DNA from: Acidovorax_G lacteus
Lineage (GTDB): Bacteria > Pseudomonadota > Gammaproteobacteria > Burkholderiales > Burkholderiaceae_C
DNA length: 64,000 nt
Assembly (NCBI RefSeq): GCF_039540375.1
Contig: NZ_BAABEX010000007.1
Span: 682,001 to 746,000 of the forward strand
Direction of reading: 5' to 3'
Each line of letters opens with the position of its first letter. The first letter of the stretch is position 1. Shown here one piece after another: positions 16,455 to 27,711 of this stretch. A model generated the notes under the pieces. The model was not told the DNA's origin. It saw only the letters and a list, made by a program, of their open reading frames with translations, and searched no databases. Position numbers and translations under genes: made by a program.

Positions 16455-16970
16455 ATGACCACTTCGCCTTTTCGTCGTGCCCTGCTCATCGGTGCCCTGG
16501 CGTGCGCTGCCCAGGTGCTGCCTGCCCACGCCACACTGGCCCAACCCGAAGGACCGGTGATCCTGTCCATCACCGGCAAGATCGACGTCCGCAACCAGGG
16601 CGATCAGGCCGCATTCGACCTGGAAATGCTGGAAAAGCTGCCACAACGTAGCTTCACCACGCAGACGCCCTGGGACAAGAAACCCACCAAGTTCACCGGT
16701 CCGTTGCTGCGCGACGTGCTCGCCGCGGCCAAGGCGCGCGGCCAAACCATCACGGCGCTGGCCTTGAACGACTACAAGACCACCATCCCGATGGACGACG
16801 TCACGCGGTTTGACGTGCTGCTGGCGCACCGCATCAACGACGAACCGATACCGGTGCGTACCAAGGGCCCGCTGTTCATCATCTATCCCTTTGATGCCAA
16901 GCCCGAACTCAAGGCCGCGCGCTACTACGAACGCTCGGCCTGGCAACTGCGCTCTTTGACCATCGACTGA
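16455..16970 (+). CDS. Exported molybdopterin-binding-fold protein without the metal-ligand cysteine
   Basis: A 171-residue protein with a signal peptide (cleavage near AHATLAQ, about residue 30). The mature part has the sulfite-oxidase-like fold pattern: VILSITGKI at the start, FTGPLLRDVLAAA in the middle, ALNDYKTTIP, and KGPLFIIYPFD near the end. In true enzymes of this fold a cysteine binds molybdenum. The mature chain here contains no cysteine at all, so it is unlikely to be a normal molybdoenzyme. It lies 20 bp before a hybrid histidine kinase, so a sensory role is a reasonable inference. Confidence 0.8.
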   Translation: MTTSPFRRALLIGALACAAQVLPAHATLAQPEGPVILSITGKIDVRNQGDQAAFDLEMLEKLPQRSFTTQTPWDKKPTKFTGPLLRDVLAAAKARGQTITALALNDYKTTIPMDDVTRFDVLLAHRINDEPIPVRTKGPLFIIYPFDAKPELKAARYYERSAWQLRSLTID

Positions 16971-16990
16971 CCGGGCTGCACGCGTCCTCC

Positions 16991-19330
<2,340 letters not shown>

Positions 19331-19458
19331 ACACACCGCCCGCGCCCCGGGCTGGCGTTTGCGCAGCGCTGGACTCCCTGAGGGCCGGTGTCGCCACACC
19401 CAGCACTGCACCCGTCGCCAGGGTCAAGCGCCCGCCGAATGGGCAATCCATTCAGCAT

Positions 19459-19516
19459 CAAATAGGCTGCTCGTGCTTGAAAAACAAGCACGAGCAGCTA
19501 TCAATTCAATAGCAAA
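19459..19516. repeat. Dispersed palindromic repeat (family A), full copy
   Basis: It reads AAATAGGCTGCTCGTGCTTG, then AAAAA, then CAAGCACGAGCAGCTATC, then AATTCAATAGCAAA. The two GCTGCTCGTGCTTG arms are perfectly complementary. It lies in the 299-bp gap between the convergent kinase and murB genes; I see no gene in the rest of that gap. Confidence 0.88.
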
Positions 19517-19629
19517 CGTATTGCAGGCCGGTCTGGCTCCACCCACACCAGGTCGGCTGCTGCGGCCCTGTGGAACAGCCGGTGCGGCGCATGGTCGTGG
19601 CTTGGAGGCGGGGTGTGCGGCGGCGCGCT

Positions 19630-20703
19630 TTACAGCACCACGGGTTCGGGCTCCAGACGGATGCCGAAACGCTCGTACACGCTGGTCTGGATGGCACGCG
19701 CAAGCGTCATGACCTCGCCGCCCGTCACGCTGTCGTCCTGCGTGCCGCGGTTGACCAGCACCAGCGCCTGCTTGTCATACACGCCTGCCTTGCCGATGGT
19801 TTTGCCCTTCCAGCCGCAGGCCTCGATGAGCCAGCCGGCCGCCAGCTTGATCGAACCGTCGGGCATGGGGTAGTGCACGATGCGGGGCTCGCGCGCAATG
19901 ATGTCCTGGCACTGGTCTGGCGTGACCGTCGGGTTCTTGAAAAAGCTGCCCGCGTTGCCCACCACCTGCGGGTCGGGCAGCTTGGCACGCCGGATGTCGC
20001 AGACCCAGTCGAACACCTGCTGCGCCGTGGGCTGCTCCACGCCTTCCAGCTGGCGCCGGCGTTCGAGGTCCAGATAGCCCAACTCGGCGCGCCAGGGTTT
20101 GGGCAGGCGCAGGCGCACGCGCGTGATCACGCAGCGCCCCGCCAGCCCCATGCCGCGCACGGCACCGGTGTCGGGCGCGGGCTGCGGCAGGGCATGCTTG
20201 AACACCGAGTCGCGGTAGCCGAACGCGCACTGCGCCGCGTCCAGCCGCAGGCGCTGCCCGGTCTCCAGGTGGATTGCATCCAGCGACTCAAAACGGTCCT
20301 GCAATTCCACCCCGTAGGCGCCGATGTTCTGCACGGGGGCCGCGCCCACCGTGCCAGGAATCAGCGCCATGTTCTCCAGGCCGGGCAGGCCCTGCGCCAG
20401 CGTCCAGGCCACGCACTCGTGCCAGCCCACGCCCGCGCCCACCTCCACGATGGTGGCCCGCTCATCGTCGCGCACCACCGCCATTCCGCCGATTTCCATC
20501 TTCAGCACCACGGGGCGCACGTCCCCGGTGATCACGATGTTGCTGCCGCCCCCCAGCACGAAGAACGGGCCTCGGCCCAGCTCGGGATGGGCCAGCAGGT
20601 CCAGCAGGTCCTGCTCGCTGCGCAGCCGCACCAGGGTGTGGGCCCGCGCGGCGATTCCAAAGGTGTTCAGCCCCTGCAAGGGGACGTTTTTCTCGACTAC
20701 CAT
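19630..20703 (-). CDS. murB: UDP-N-acetylenolpyruvoylglucosamine reductase
   Basis: A 357-residue flavoenzyme of peptidoglycan precursor synthesis that reduces UDP-GlcNAc-enolpyruvate to UDP-MurNAc with NADPH. It starts LQGLNTFGIAARA, and FAD-binding residues appear in VLGGGSNIVI and IPGTVGAAPVQNIGAYG. The active-site serine is in GNAGSFFKNP. It belongs to the type I, E. coli-like group with the LG-rich insertion and a long C-terminal part ending in EPEPVVL. It is divergent from yajQ with 74 bp between starts. Confidence 0.95.
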   Translation of the reverse strand: MVVEKNVPLQGLNTFGIAARAHTLVRLRSEQDLLDLLAHPELGRGPFFVLGGGSNIVITGDVRPVVLKMEIGGMAVVRDDERATIVEVGAGVGWHECVAWTLAQGLPGLENMALIPGTVGAAPVQNIGAYGVELQDRFESLDAIHLETGQRLRLDAAQCAFGYRDSVFKHALPQPAPDTGAVRGMGLAGRCVITRVRLRLPKPWRAELGYLDLERRRQLEGVEQPTAQQVFDWVCDIRRAKLPDPQVVGNAGSFFKNPTVTPDQCQDIIAREPRIVHYPMPDGSIKLAAGWLIEACGWKGKTIGKAGVYDKQALVLVNRGTQDDSVTGGEVMTLARAIQTSVYERFGIRLEPEPVVL

Positions 20704-20777
20704 TGGCGCGATTGTCGCACCCGGCCCCCGTGCCGCTGTGGTGCGACGCCGTCCCCTACACAGCCTCTGCGAGACCC

Positions 20778-21263
20778 ATGCCCTCTTTTGATACCGTCTG
20801 CGAACCCAACCTGGTCGAAGTGAAGAACGCGGTGGAGAACGCGTCCAAGGAAATCGGCACCCGATTCGACTTCAAGGGCACGTCGGCCAGCGTCGAGATC
20901 AAGGACAAGGAAATCACCCTGACCGGCGACGCCGAGTTCCAGCTCACCCAGATCGAGGATGTGCTGCGCAACAAGCTCACCAAACGCAACGTCGATGTCC
21001 GCTTTCTGGACGCCGGCACCGTGCAAAAGATCGGCGGCGACAAGGTCAAGCAGGTGTTCACCGTGCGCAGCGGCATCGAGGCCGAGCTGGCCAAGAAGAT
21101 CCAGCGGCTCGTCAAAGACAGCAAGCTCAAGCTGCAGGCCGCCATCCAGGGCGACGCCGTGCGCGTGACAGGCGCCAAGCGCGACGACCTGCAGGCGGCC
21201 ATGGCGCTGATCCGCAAAGACATTGCCGACGTCCCGCTGAGCTTCAACAACTTCCGGGACTGA
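20778..21263 (+). CDS. yajQ: YajQ-family nucleotide (cyclic di-GMP)-binding protein
   Basis: A 161-residue cytoplasmic protein of two tandem ferredoxin-like domains. It opens MPSFDTVCEPNLVEVKNAV, includes RFDFKGTSASVEI, and closes PLSFNNFRD, all hallmarks of YajQ. Members bind cyclic di-GMP, and in Xanthomonas a homologue acts with a transcription factor. The start is chosen because the family always begins M-P-S-F-D. It heads a probable three-gene unit with a retropepsin-like protease (15 bp gap) and an HD-GYP-related protein. Confidence 0.94.
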   Translation: MPSFDTVCEPNLVEVKNAVENASKEIGTRFDFKGTSASVEIKDKEITLTGDAEFQLTQIEDVLRNKLTKRNVDVRFLDAGTVQKIGGDKVKQVFTVRSGIEAELAKKIQRLVKDSKLKLQAAIQGDAVRVTGAKRDDLQAAMALIRKDIADVPLSFNNFRD

Positions 21264-21278
21264 CCTCCCCCCCGCCCC

Positions 21279-21941
21279 ATGATGCCTGCAGCCCTCCGCC
21301 CTCGTCGCCTGGTGCAGGCCGCATGCGTGGCACTGCTCGGGGCCATGGCACTCGGGCAGGCCAGTGGCCAGACGGTGGCCCTGGCCGGCGTGCTGGGCAG
21401 CAAAGCCCTGCTGGTGATCGATGGCAACGCACCGCGCGCCCTGGCACCGGGCGAAACACATGGCGGGGTGCGGCTGATGGCCCTGCAGGGCGATACCGCG
21501 CAGGTCGACGTGGGCGGCGACCGCCGTACCTTGCGCCTGGGCGAGGCCCCAGTGAGCGTCGGCACGCGCGCCAACGGGCGGCGTGTGGTGCTCAGCGCAG
21601 ACGGTCGCGGGCATTTCGTCAGCCTTGGGCAAATCAACGGCCGCACGATGCAGTACATGGTGGACACCGGGGCATCGACCGTGGCCATTGGGGTATCCGA
21701 TGCCGAGCGCATGGGACTTGACTACCGGCAGGGACAGCGCGTAACCATGGGCACGGCCAATGGCGTGGCCCAGGGCTGGCGCATCGTGCTCGACACGGTG
21801 CGGCTCGGAGACGTGATGCTCTATGGTGTTGAAGCCGTGGTCACGCCACAGCCCATGCCCTTCGTGCTGCTGGGCAACAATGTGCTTGGCGAGTTCAAGA
21901 TGACCCGCACCCCGGATCAGATGGTGCTGGAAAAGCGCTGA
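21279..21941 (+). CDS. Retropepsin-like aspartic protease (TIGR02281 family), exported
   Basis: A 220-residue protein with an N-terminal signal sequence (about residues 10-30, ending GQASGQ). A short beta-rich region (about 35-105) comes next, then a single retropepsin domain with the catalytic Asp in MVDTGAST (about residue 128). The second conserved hydrophobic-Gly motif is seen in VLLGNNVLGEF. Such proteases work as dimers, since each chain brings one Asp. The substrate is unknown. It stands between yajQ and the HD-type gene with gaps of 15 and 6 bp, suggesting one transcript. Confidence 0.88.
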   Translation: MMPAALRPRRLVQAACVALLGAMALGQASGQTVALAGVLGSKALLVIDGNAPRALAPGETHGGVRLMALQGDTAQVDVGGDRRTLRLGEAPVSVGTRANGRRVVLSADGRGHFVSLGQINGRTMQYMVDTGASTVAIGVSDAERMGLDYRQGQRVTMGTANGVAQGWRIVLDTVRLGDVMLYGVEAVVTPQPMPFVLLGNNVLGEFKMTRTPDQMVLEKR

Positions 21942-21947
21942 CGCCTG

Positions 21948-22970
21948 ATGACCCACCCGCTGCTCCAGGGCGCCCCTGCCCGTGACGCCGAATACGAGGA
22001 TCTGCTGAGCCTCTGGTCGGACCTTGAAAGCGGCCTGTCCACGCTGCTGGCGCGCCCGCTGCAGGTGCAGGATTTCCCGGCCAAGGTGCGTCAGCTCGAT
22101 GGATGGCTGCAAGACCTGGTGGCGCACGACATCGATGCGGCGCTGTACCTGATGTTCCAGCTCGCCACCACGTCGTCGGTGGGCTACAGCGCATCGCACG
22201 CACTGGTATGCGGCACGCTGTGCCACATGATGGCGCATGAGCTGTCGCTGTCAGGTTCCGAGCGCGACAGCCTGGTGCGCGCCGCGCTCACCATGAACAT
22301 CGGCATGACCGCGCTGCAGGACGAACTGGCCGAACAGCGCGAGCGCCCCACGGGCCCGCAGCAGGAGGCGATCCGGCAGCACCCGCAAGACGGCTTGGCA
22401 CTGCTCAACCGCCTGTTCATCCGCGACGAGCTGTGGCTGGACGTGGTGGGTCAGCACCACCACGCCGTGCCCGAGCACGTGCCCCTGCGCGAACAGACGC
22501 CGGTGGACCGGCTCACGCGCATCCTGGGCACCATCGACCGCTACGCCGCCATGATCAGCCCCCGCAAGTCGCGTGCGGGGCGCAGCGCCACAGACTCGGT
22601 ACGGGCCATCGTGGGGCAGGAGGTGGACCGCCGTGACGAGGTGACGTACACCCTGATCCGCCTCGTCGGTCTTTGCCCGCCGGGCACCTTTGTGCGGCTG
22701 GACAACGGCGACACCGCGGTCGTCCTTCGACGCGGCGACTCGGCCAGCCACCCACTGGTGGCCAGCGTTCTGGACGCCCAGGGGCAACACTGCAGCCCCC
22801 CGACGCTGCACCACACCTCACGCGGCAAGCCGGGCATCCAGTCGGCGCTGGCCCGCGCTGCCGTCACACTGGAACTGGACCACCGCACCATGGTGCGGCT
22901 GGGCTGGTACGCCGCTCAGGGGCACTCGGGCCTGCGCAGCCTGGTCAGTGGCCCAGCCACACTGACCTGA
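21948..22970 (+). CDS. HD-GYP-related protein with a degenerate catalytic site
   Basis: A 340-residue cytoplasmic protein. Residues about 75-205 follow the HD-GYP phosphodiesterase plan: VGYSASHALVCGTL, then QHPQDGLALLNRLF, then QHHHAVPEH, then RILGTIDRYAAMISPRKSR. The key motif H-D-I-G-K is replaced by M-N-I-G-M and the G-Y-P motif is missing. Hydrolysis of cyclic di-GMP is therefore doubtful. The C-terminal part (about 235-340) has a short beta-rich unit (GTFVRLDNGDTAVVLRR) seen in some HD-GYP proteins. A binding or regulatory role is inferred, supported by neighbouring yajQ. Confidence 0.75.
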   Translation: MTHPLLQGAPARDAEYEDLLSLWSDLESGLSTLLARPLQVQDFPAKVRQLDGWLQDLVAHDIDAALYLMFQLATTSSVGYSASHALVCGTLCHMMAHELSLSGSERDSLVRAALTMNIGMTALQDELAEQRERPTGPQQEAIRQHPQDGLALLNRLFIRDELWLDVVGQHHHAVPEHVPLREQTPVDRLTRILGTIDRYAAMISPRKSRAGRSATDSVRAIVGQEVDRRDEVTYTLIRLVGLCPPGTFVRLDNGDTAVVLRRGDSASHPLVASVLDAQGQHCSPPTLHHTSRGKPGIQSALARAAVTLELDHRTMVRLGWYAAQGHSGLRSLVSGPATLT

Positions 22971-23000
22971 GACCGTCCGCCACGATCCGACTGCGCAGCG

Positions 23001-23648
23001 TCAGGACGAACCCCGCGCACCAGCCGATTTGCTGCCCAGGCGCGACTCCTTGCCCTCCAGCAGGCGGCGGATGTTGTCCTTGTGGCGCCAGGCCAGCAGC
23101 ATGGCCATGACCCCCAGGGCCAGGGTGATGCGCGCATCGGCGTACCACACCACGCCGCTGGCGATCAGGTAGTACACCGGCGCAAACACCGCGGCCACCA
23201 GCGACGCCAGCGACGAGTACCGGAAGAAGAACGCCACGATGATCCAGGTGGCGCCTGCGGCCAGGCCCAGCCAGCCGCTCACCCCCACCACCACGCCCAA
23301 GGCCGTGGCCACGCCCTTGCCGCCCTCAAAACGGAAAAACACCGGCCACAGGTGTCCCAGGAAGGCCGCCACGCCCACAAGCGCCATCGTGCCCTCTTCC
23401 ATGCCATAAGGCGCGCCCCACACGCGCACCGCAAACACCGGCAACCAGCCCTTGACCGCATCGAGCAGCAAGGTGAGCACGGCCGCAGCCTTGCTGCCCG
23501 AGCGCAGCACATTGGTGGCCCCCGGGTTTTTGCTGCCATATGTGCGGGGATCGCTCAGGCCCATGACGCGCGTGACGATCACGGCAAACGACAGCGAACC
23601 AAGCAGGTAGGCGGCGACGGCCGCCAGCAGCGGATAGACGGTGTTCAA
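23001..23648 (-). CDS. plsY: Glycerol-3-phosphate acyltransferase PlsY
   Basis: A 215-residue integral membrane enzyme (five or more helices) that moves an acyl group from acyl-phosphate to glycerol 3-phosphate, the first step of phospholipid synthesis. The three family motifs are visible: GSLSFAVIVTR, then GSKNPGATNVLR, then GHLWPVFFRFEGGKGVAT. Translation appears to begin at a TTG codon at 23648, with AAGGAG about 8 bases upstream. The C-terminal tail (from about residue 190) is basic and polar. It lies 48 bp after ybaK on the same strand. Confidence 0.94.
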   Translation of the reverse strand: MNTVYPLLAAVAAYLLGSLSFAVIVTRVMGLSDPRTYGSKNPGATNVLRSGSKAAAVLTLLLDAVKGWLPVFAVRVWGAPYGMEEGTMALVGVAAFLGHLWPVFFRFEGGKGVATALGVVVGVSGWLGLAAGATWIIVAFFFRYSSLASLVAAVFAPVYYLIASGVVWYADARITLALGVMAMLLAWRHKDNIRRLLEGKESRLGSKSAGARGSS

Positions 23649-23696
23649 GACGGAGCTCCTTGCAAACGACAGGCACGGGGCACACCCGGCGGCCCG

Positions 23697-24188
23697 CTAT
23701 TCTGCCAGCGCACACTGCACTGGCCGGGCCTGCAGCAACCGCACACACACCGCCGGTTCGATCTGCACGAGAAACCCTCGCCGCCCCCCGTTGATGGCGA
23801 TGCGCGGCAGTTCCAGGATCGTGGACTCGATGAACACCGGCATCGGCCTGCGCGTGCCAAACGGGGAAGTGCCCCCCACCAGATAGCCCGAATGGCGGTT
23901 GGCGACCTCCGGAGCACAGGGCTCGACCGACTTGGCGCCAATCTGCCGCGCCAGATTTTTGGTGGACACCTTGCGGTTGCCGTGCATGAGCACAATCAGG
24001 GGCTTGGCATCCTGGTCCTGCATCACCAGCGTTTTGACCACCTGATATGGGTCGAGGCCCAGCACCTGGGCGCTGTGCAGGGCGCCGCCATGCTCCAGGT
24101 ACTCATATGGATGCTCGGTGAATGCAATGCCGGCCTCGCGCAGCGTGCGCGTGGCCGGCGTTTCAGAAACATGTTCTCGCTTGGCCAT
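23697..24188 (-). CDS. ybaK: Cys-tRNA(Pro)/aminoacyl-tRNA deacylase YbaK
   Basis: A 163-residue protein of the YbaK/EbsC editing-domain family, which removes wrong amino acids from tRNA. It has the ALHSAQVLGLDPYQVVKTLVM segment, then LARQIGAKSVEPC, and VGGTSPFG, the Gly-Gly-x-S-P-F-G motif of the active site. The start at 24188 fits the family length. It sits between the LysR regulator and plsY on the minus strand. Substrate choice (Cys-tRNA(Pro) versus another mischarged tRNA) is inferred from the family. Confidence 0.92.
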   Translation of the reverse strand: MAKREHVSETPATRTLREAGIAFTEHPYEYLEHGGALHSAQVLGLDPYQVVKTLVMQDQDAKPLIVLMHGNRKVSTKNLARQIGAKSVEPCAPEVANRHSGYLVGGTSPFGTRRPMPVFIESTILELPRIAINGGRRGFLVQIEPAVCVRLLQARPVQCALAE

Positions 24189-24195
24189 GCCCCGA

Positions 24196-25173
24196 TCATG
24201 CCGCAGCGCGCCGCGGCTTTCGCCCACCGGCACCCACAGCCTTCCGCGCCCGCGGCGGTTGGGCCTGCTGCAAGGCACGCACCAGTGCCTGCGCGAACTG
24301 CACGGCACCGGGGGCCAGCGCGGCGCCCTGGCGTGCCAGCAACTGCGACTGTCGCTGCTGCAGCGGTGCATCCGACAAAGGCCGGGCCACCAGCCTGCCT
24401 GCTTCGACCCAGTGGGCGGCCGTGGCGTACGAGGCGAGCGCCACGTCGCGCGGACCCAGCATGGGCAGCAGGGCCGACGACACATTGCTCTCCATGGCGG
24501 GCACGCAGTGCAATCCCTCGAGCGCGCAGGCGAGGTCGAACAACTGCCGTCCTGTGGTGTGCGGCTCGCCGGTCAGCACCGGGTAGTCCACCACGTCACG
24601 CACGCCCAGACGCGCCCGACCAGCCAGCGGATGCGAGGGCACCATGAGGGCGAAGACCGGAGCTGGACTGGCATGCAACACAGCCACACCCGGCTCCGGT
24701 GCGAGGCTGAACCGCAAGGCCAGATCCACCTCCGAGCGCAGCAGCAAGGCCGACACAGCTGCCGGACTTTCCACCCGCAGCTGGAACTGCGTACCGGGGT
24801 GGACCTCTCGGTAGGCCGCGATACAGCGCGGCACCAGACCGGCCGCAAAACCCTCGGTACAGGCCAAGCGCACACGCTGCTGGGCCTGACGGCCAAGGTC
24901 GAGCAACTGGGGCACCAAATGCTCGGAGTCCGTCTCCAGGCCGGCCACATGCTGCAACAGCCGCTCGCCCGCCAGCGTCAGTTGCATGCCCCGCACCTGC
25001 CGCTCGAACAGCGCCACGCCCAAAGCCCCCTCCAGCTTGGACAGTTGTCGACTGACCGCCGACGCCGCCACGTGCAGATGCTGGGCTGCCTGGCTCACGG
25101 AGCCAGTACGCGCCACCTCAAGAAAGTGGCGCAAGGGCAGACTCACCAGGGCAGCATGCAGATCGGCTTTCAT
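24196..25173 (-). CDS. LysR-family transcriptional regulator
   Basis: A 325-residue regulator with an N-terminal winged helix-turn-helix (RHFLEVARTGSVSQAAQHLHVAASAVSRQLSKLEGALG split across residues about 15-51). A periplasmic-binding-protein-like effector domain follows to about residue 300, and then a basic tail rich in Arg, Lys and Ala. The ATG at 25173 was preferred over two earlier starts because it places the DNA-binding domain at the usual distance. It is divergent from the Bug-type binding protein gene with about 60-100 bp between, so it probably controls that gene and the M20 peptidase gene behind it. Confidence 0.9.
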   Translation of the reverse strand: MKADLHAALVSLPLRHFLEVARTGSVSQAAQHLHVAASAVSRQLSKLEGALGVALFERQVRGMQLTLAGERLLQHVAGLETDSEHLVPQLLDLGRQAQQRVRLACTEGFAAGLVPRCIAAYREVHPGTQFQLRVESPAAVSALLLRSEVDLALRFSLAPEPGVAVLHASPAPVFALMVPSHPLAGRARLGVRDVVDYPVLTGEPHTTGRQLFDLACALEGLHCVPAMESNVSSALLPMLGPRDVALASYATAAHWVEAGRLVARPLSDAPLQQRQSQLLARQGAALAPGAVQFAQALVRALQQAQPPRARKAVGAGGRKPRRAAA

Positions 25174-25278
25174 TGCTCTAAACAGCATGATAGCTTGCCT
25201 ATTTGCTGATTGGAGCAAGGCTGCGACCGGTACATGATGGCTGGGTCCCTGCCATCGGCTCCCCGTGCCACACGCCCC

Positions 25279-26274
25279 ATGACCTTGTCGCGCCGCCTCC
25301 TACTGTCTTCACTGGCCTCGGCCGCCCTGCCCGCCTGGACGTCCAACGCGGCCCATGCGTCCCCCCCTAGCAGCCGGCCTCAGCGGCCCATCAAGCTGGT
25401 GGTGCCTTTCCCGCCTGGTGGTGGCACCGACGTGGTGGCACGGACGCTGGCCCAAAGCCTGGGAGAGCGATTGGGCAAGCCGGTGGTGGTCGAGAACAAA
25501 CCGGGGGCCTCAACCATCATCGGCACCGAGTCCGTGGTGCGCGCCGAGCCCGACGGGCACACGCTGCTGGTCTCGGGCTCGACCAGCTTCACGGTAAACC
25601 CAGCCTTGCGCGCCAGGTTGCCCTACGACCCGGTGCGTGACCTGCTGCCTGTGGGCGTGCTGGCGCGCGCACCCCTGGTGCTGCTGGTGCCTGCACAGTC
25701 ACCGCACGCCGACCTGGCTGCCTTGCTGGCGGCCGCGCGGTCCAAGCCCCGCAGCCTGCACTACGCCACCTTTGGCGCCGGTTCGGGCCCGCACTTGGCA
25801 GCGGCACTGCTGGAACAAGCCGCCGGTGTGCGCCTGCAAGACGTGCCCTACCGCGGCAGCAGCCCCGCGCTGATGGCGCTCATCGCGGGCGAAATCCAGC
25901 TCGGAATCGATACCGTGGCCGCTGCTGCGCCGCAGGTGAAGGCAGGCAAGCTGCGCGCGCTGGCCATTGCGGGGCCGGCCCGATCCAGCCTGATGCCGCA
26001 CGTGCGCACCGTGGCCGAGCTGGGCCTGCCCGATGCGCAGTTCGACGCCTGGTACGCCGCCGCCCTGCCCGCACGCACCCCGACCGCCATCCATGCACGG
26101 CTGGCGGCCGAGTTGGCCCGCATCGTCGCCAGCCCCGGCATGGCCGAGCCCTTGCGAGCCCAGGGCATGGAGCCGGTGTTCATGGACACACCGCGCCTCA
26201 AAGCCCTCATCGACGAAGAAATCGTGCGGTATCGCGCACTCGCCTGGCGCGCCCAGATCGTGGTGGAGTCCTGA
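25279..26274 (+). CDS. Bug/TctC-type tripartite tricarboxylate transporter binding protein
   Basis: A periplasmic solute-binding protein, 331 residues from this ATG; ATG codons at 25234 and 25237 are alternatives, and neither choice has a strong ribosome-binding site. A signal peptide (SRRLLLSSLASAALPAW, ending near NAAHA) precedes the family core, PIKLVVPFPPGGGTDVVART, then VVVENKPGAS, and later LHYATFGAGSGPH and VPYRGSSPALMALIAGEI. Such proteins bind carboxylates for TctAB permeases or act as sensors. No tctA or tctB lies nearby, as is usual for Bug orphans. The M20 peptidase starts 2 bp after its stop. Confidence 0.9.
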   Translation: MTLSRRLLLSSLASAALPAWTSNAAHASPPSSRPQRPIKLVVPFPPGGGTDVVARTLAQSLGERLGKPVVVENKPGASTIIGTESVVRAEPDGHTLLVSGSTSFTVNPALRARLPYDPVRDLLPVGVLARAPLVLLVPAQSPHADLAALLAAARSKPRSLHYATFGAGSGPHLAAALLEQAAGVRLQDVPYRGSSPALMALIAGEIQLGIDTVAAAAPQVKAGKLRALAIAGPARSSLMPHVRTVAELGLPDAQFDAWYAAALPARTPTAIHARLAAELARIVASPGMAEPLRAQGMEPVFMDTPRLKALIDEEIVRYRALAWRAQIVVES

Positions 26275-26276
26275 TC

Positions 26277-27689
26277 ATGACGAACACACACCGCAACACG
26301 GCCATTGCACGCGCCGTTGCCTACCTCGAGGAGGGCGGCTTTGCTGCCGACCTGGCCCGCCGTGTGGCTCTGCGCACCGAGAGCGACACCGGCGCGCCCG
26401 GCCCCGCGCTGGATGCGTACCTGGTCGACGAAATGACGCCCTGGCTGGGCACCCTGGGCTTTGACTGCGGCATCCACCCCAACCCCGACCCGCGGGGCGG
26501 CCCGTTCCTGATCGCACGGCGCGTGGAAGACCCGGCCCTGCCCACGGTGCTGACGTATGCGCACGGCGACGTGGTCAACGGCATGGCCGCGCACTGGAAG
26601 GACGGGCGCACGCCGTGGGACTTGCACGCCGACGGCGAGCGCTGGTATGGCCGTGGCACGGCCGACAACAAAGGCCAGCACACGGTGAACCTGGGCGCTC
26701 TGGCGCAGGTGATCGCCGCGCGCGGCGGGCGGCTGGGCTACAACGTCACGCTGCTGATGGAGATGGGCGAGGAGGCGGGCTCGCCGGGGCTCGCCGCCTT
26801 CTGCGAGGCCCAGCGTGCCGCCCTGCGGGCAGACCTGCTGGTGGCCTGCGACGGCCCGCGCATGCGCGCCGAGGCGCCCACGCTGTTCCTGGGCTCGCGC
26901 GGCGCGGCCAACTTCACGCTGCGGCTGCGCAGCCGCGACAAGCCCTACCACTCGGGCAACTGGGGCGGCGTGCTGACCAATCCGGCCGTGGTTCTGGCCC
27001 ATGCGGTGGCGAGCATGGTGGACCGGCACGGCCGCATCCAGGTCGAAGGCCTGCGCCCTGCGCCGCTGGACGCCCGCCTGCGCAGCGTACTGCAGGGTCT
27101 GCACATGGGCGGCGGCCCCGACGACCCCGTGATGGACCCCGCCTGGGGCGAGCCCGGGCTGGGCCCGGCCGAGCAGCTGGTCGGCTGGAACACGCTCGAA
27201 GTACTGGCCTGGGGTGCGGGCTCGGCCGAACGCCCGGTGAACGCCATCCCGCCCGCGGCCGTGGTGCACTGCCAGCTGCGCTTTGTGGTGGGCACGCCGG
27301 CCGACGCCATTGAACAGCGGCTGCGCGCCCACCTGGACGCGCACGGCTTCGCCGAGGTGACGCTGGAGATGGGCATGCTCTGCGCGGCCACACGCTTGCC
27401 GCTGGACAACCCGTGGGTGGACTGGACGCTGAATTCGATGGCGCAGAGTTGCGGCCGCCCAGCCACGCTCATGCCCAACCTCGCAGGCTCACTGCCCAAC
27501 GATGTGTTCGCCGACCTGCTGGGCCTGCCCACGCTGTGGATTCCGCATTCGTACCCGGCCTGCGCACAGCACGCGCCCGACGAGCACCTGCTGGTGCCCG
27601 TGGTGCGCGAGGGCCTGGCCCTGATGGCCGGGCTGTATTGGGACCTGGGCGAGCCCCACGCCCCGTGGCACCGCGCGGCCGCGGTGTAG
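26277..27689 (+). CDS. M20-family metallopeptidase/amidohydrolase
   Basis: A 470-residue zinc hydrolase. The first metal motif is in TYAHGDVVNG (about residues 93-102), and the bridging Asp in YGRGTADNKGQHTVNL. The catalytic Glu pair is in LLMEMGEEAGSPGL, and a late His in PHSYPACAQHAPDEH. A dimerisation domain inserts at about 215-330. The family cleaves dipeptides, N-acyl amino acids or carbamoyl compounds. The gene is coupled to the upstream Bug protein gene, so it may act on whatever that protein binds. The substrate is unknown. Confidence 0.88.
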   Translation: MTNTHRNTAIARAVAYLEEGGFAADLARRVALRTESDTGAPGPALDAYLVDEMTPWLGTLGFDCGIHPNPDPRGGPFLIARRVEDPALPTVLTYAHGDVVNGMAAHWKDGRTPWDLHADGERWYGRGTADNKGQHTVNLGALAQVIAARGGRLGYNVTLLMEMGEEAGSPGLAAFCEAQRAALRADLLVACDGPRMRAEAPTLFLGSRGAANFTLRLRSRDKPYHSGNWGGVLTNPAVVLAHAVASMVDRHGRIQVEGLRPAPLDARLRSVLQGLHMGGGPDDPVMDPAWGEPGLGPAEQLVGWNTLEVLAWGAGSAERPVNAIPPAAVVHCQLRFVVGTPADAIEQRLRAHLDAHGFAEVTLEMGMLCAATRLPLDNPWVDWTLNSMAQSCGRPATLMPNLAGSLPNDVFADLLGLPTLWIPHSYPACAQHAPDEHLLVPVVREGLALMAGLYWDLGEPHAPWHRAAAV

Positions 27690-27711
27690 CGCCGCGCGGC
27701 CTGGTGCCCGG

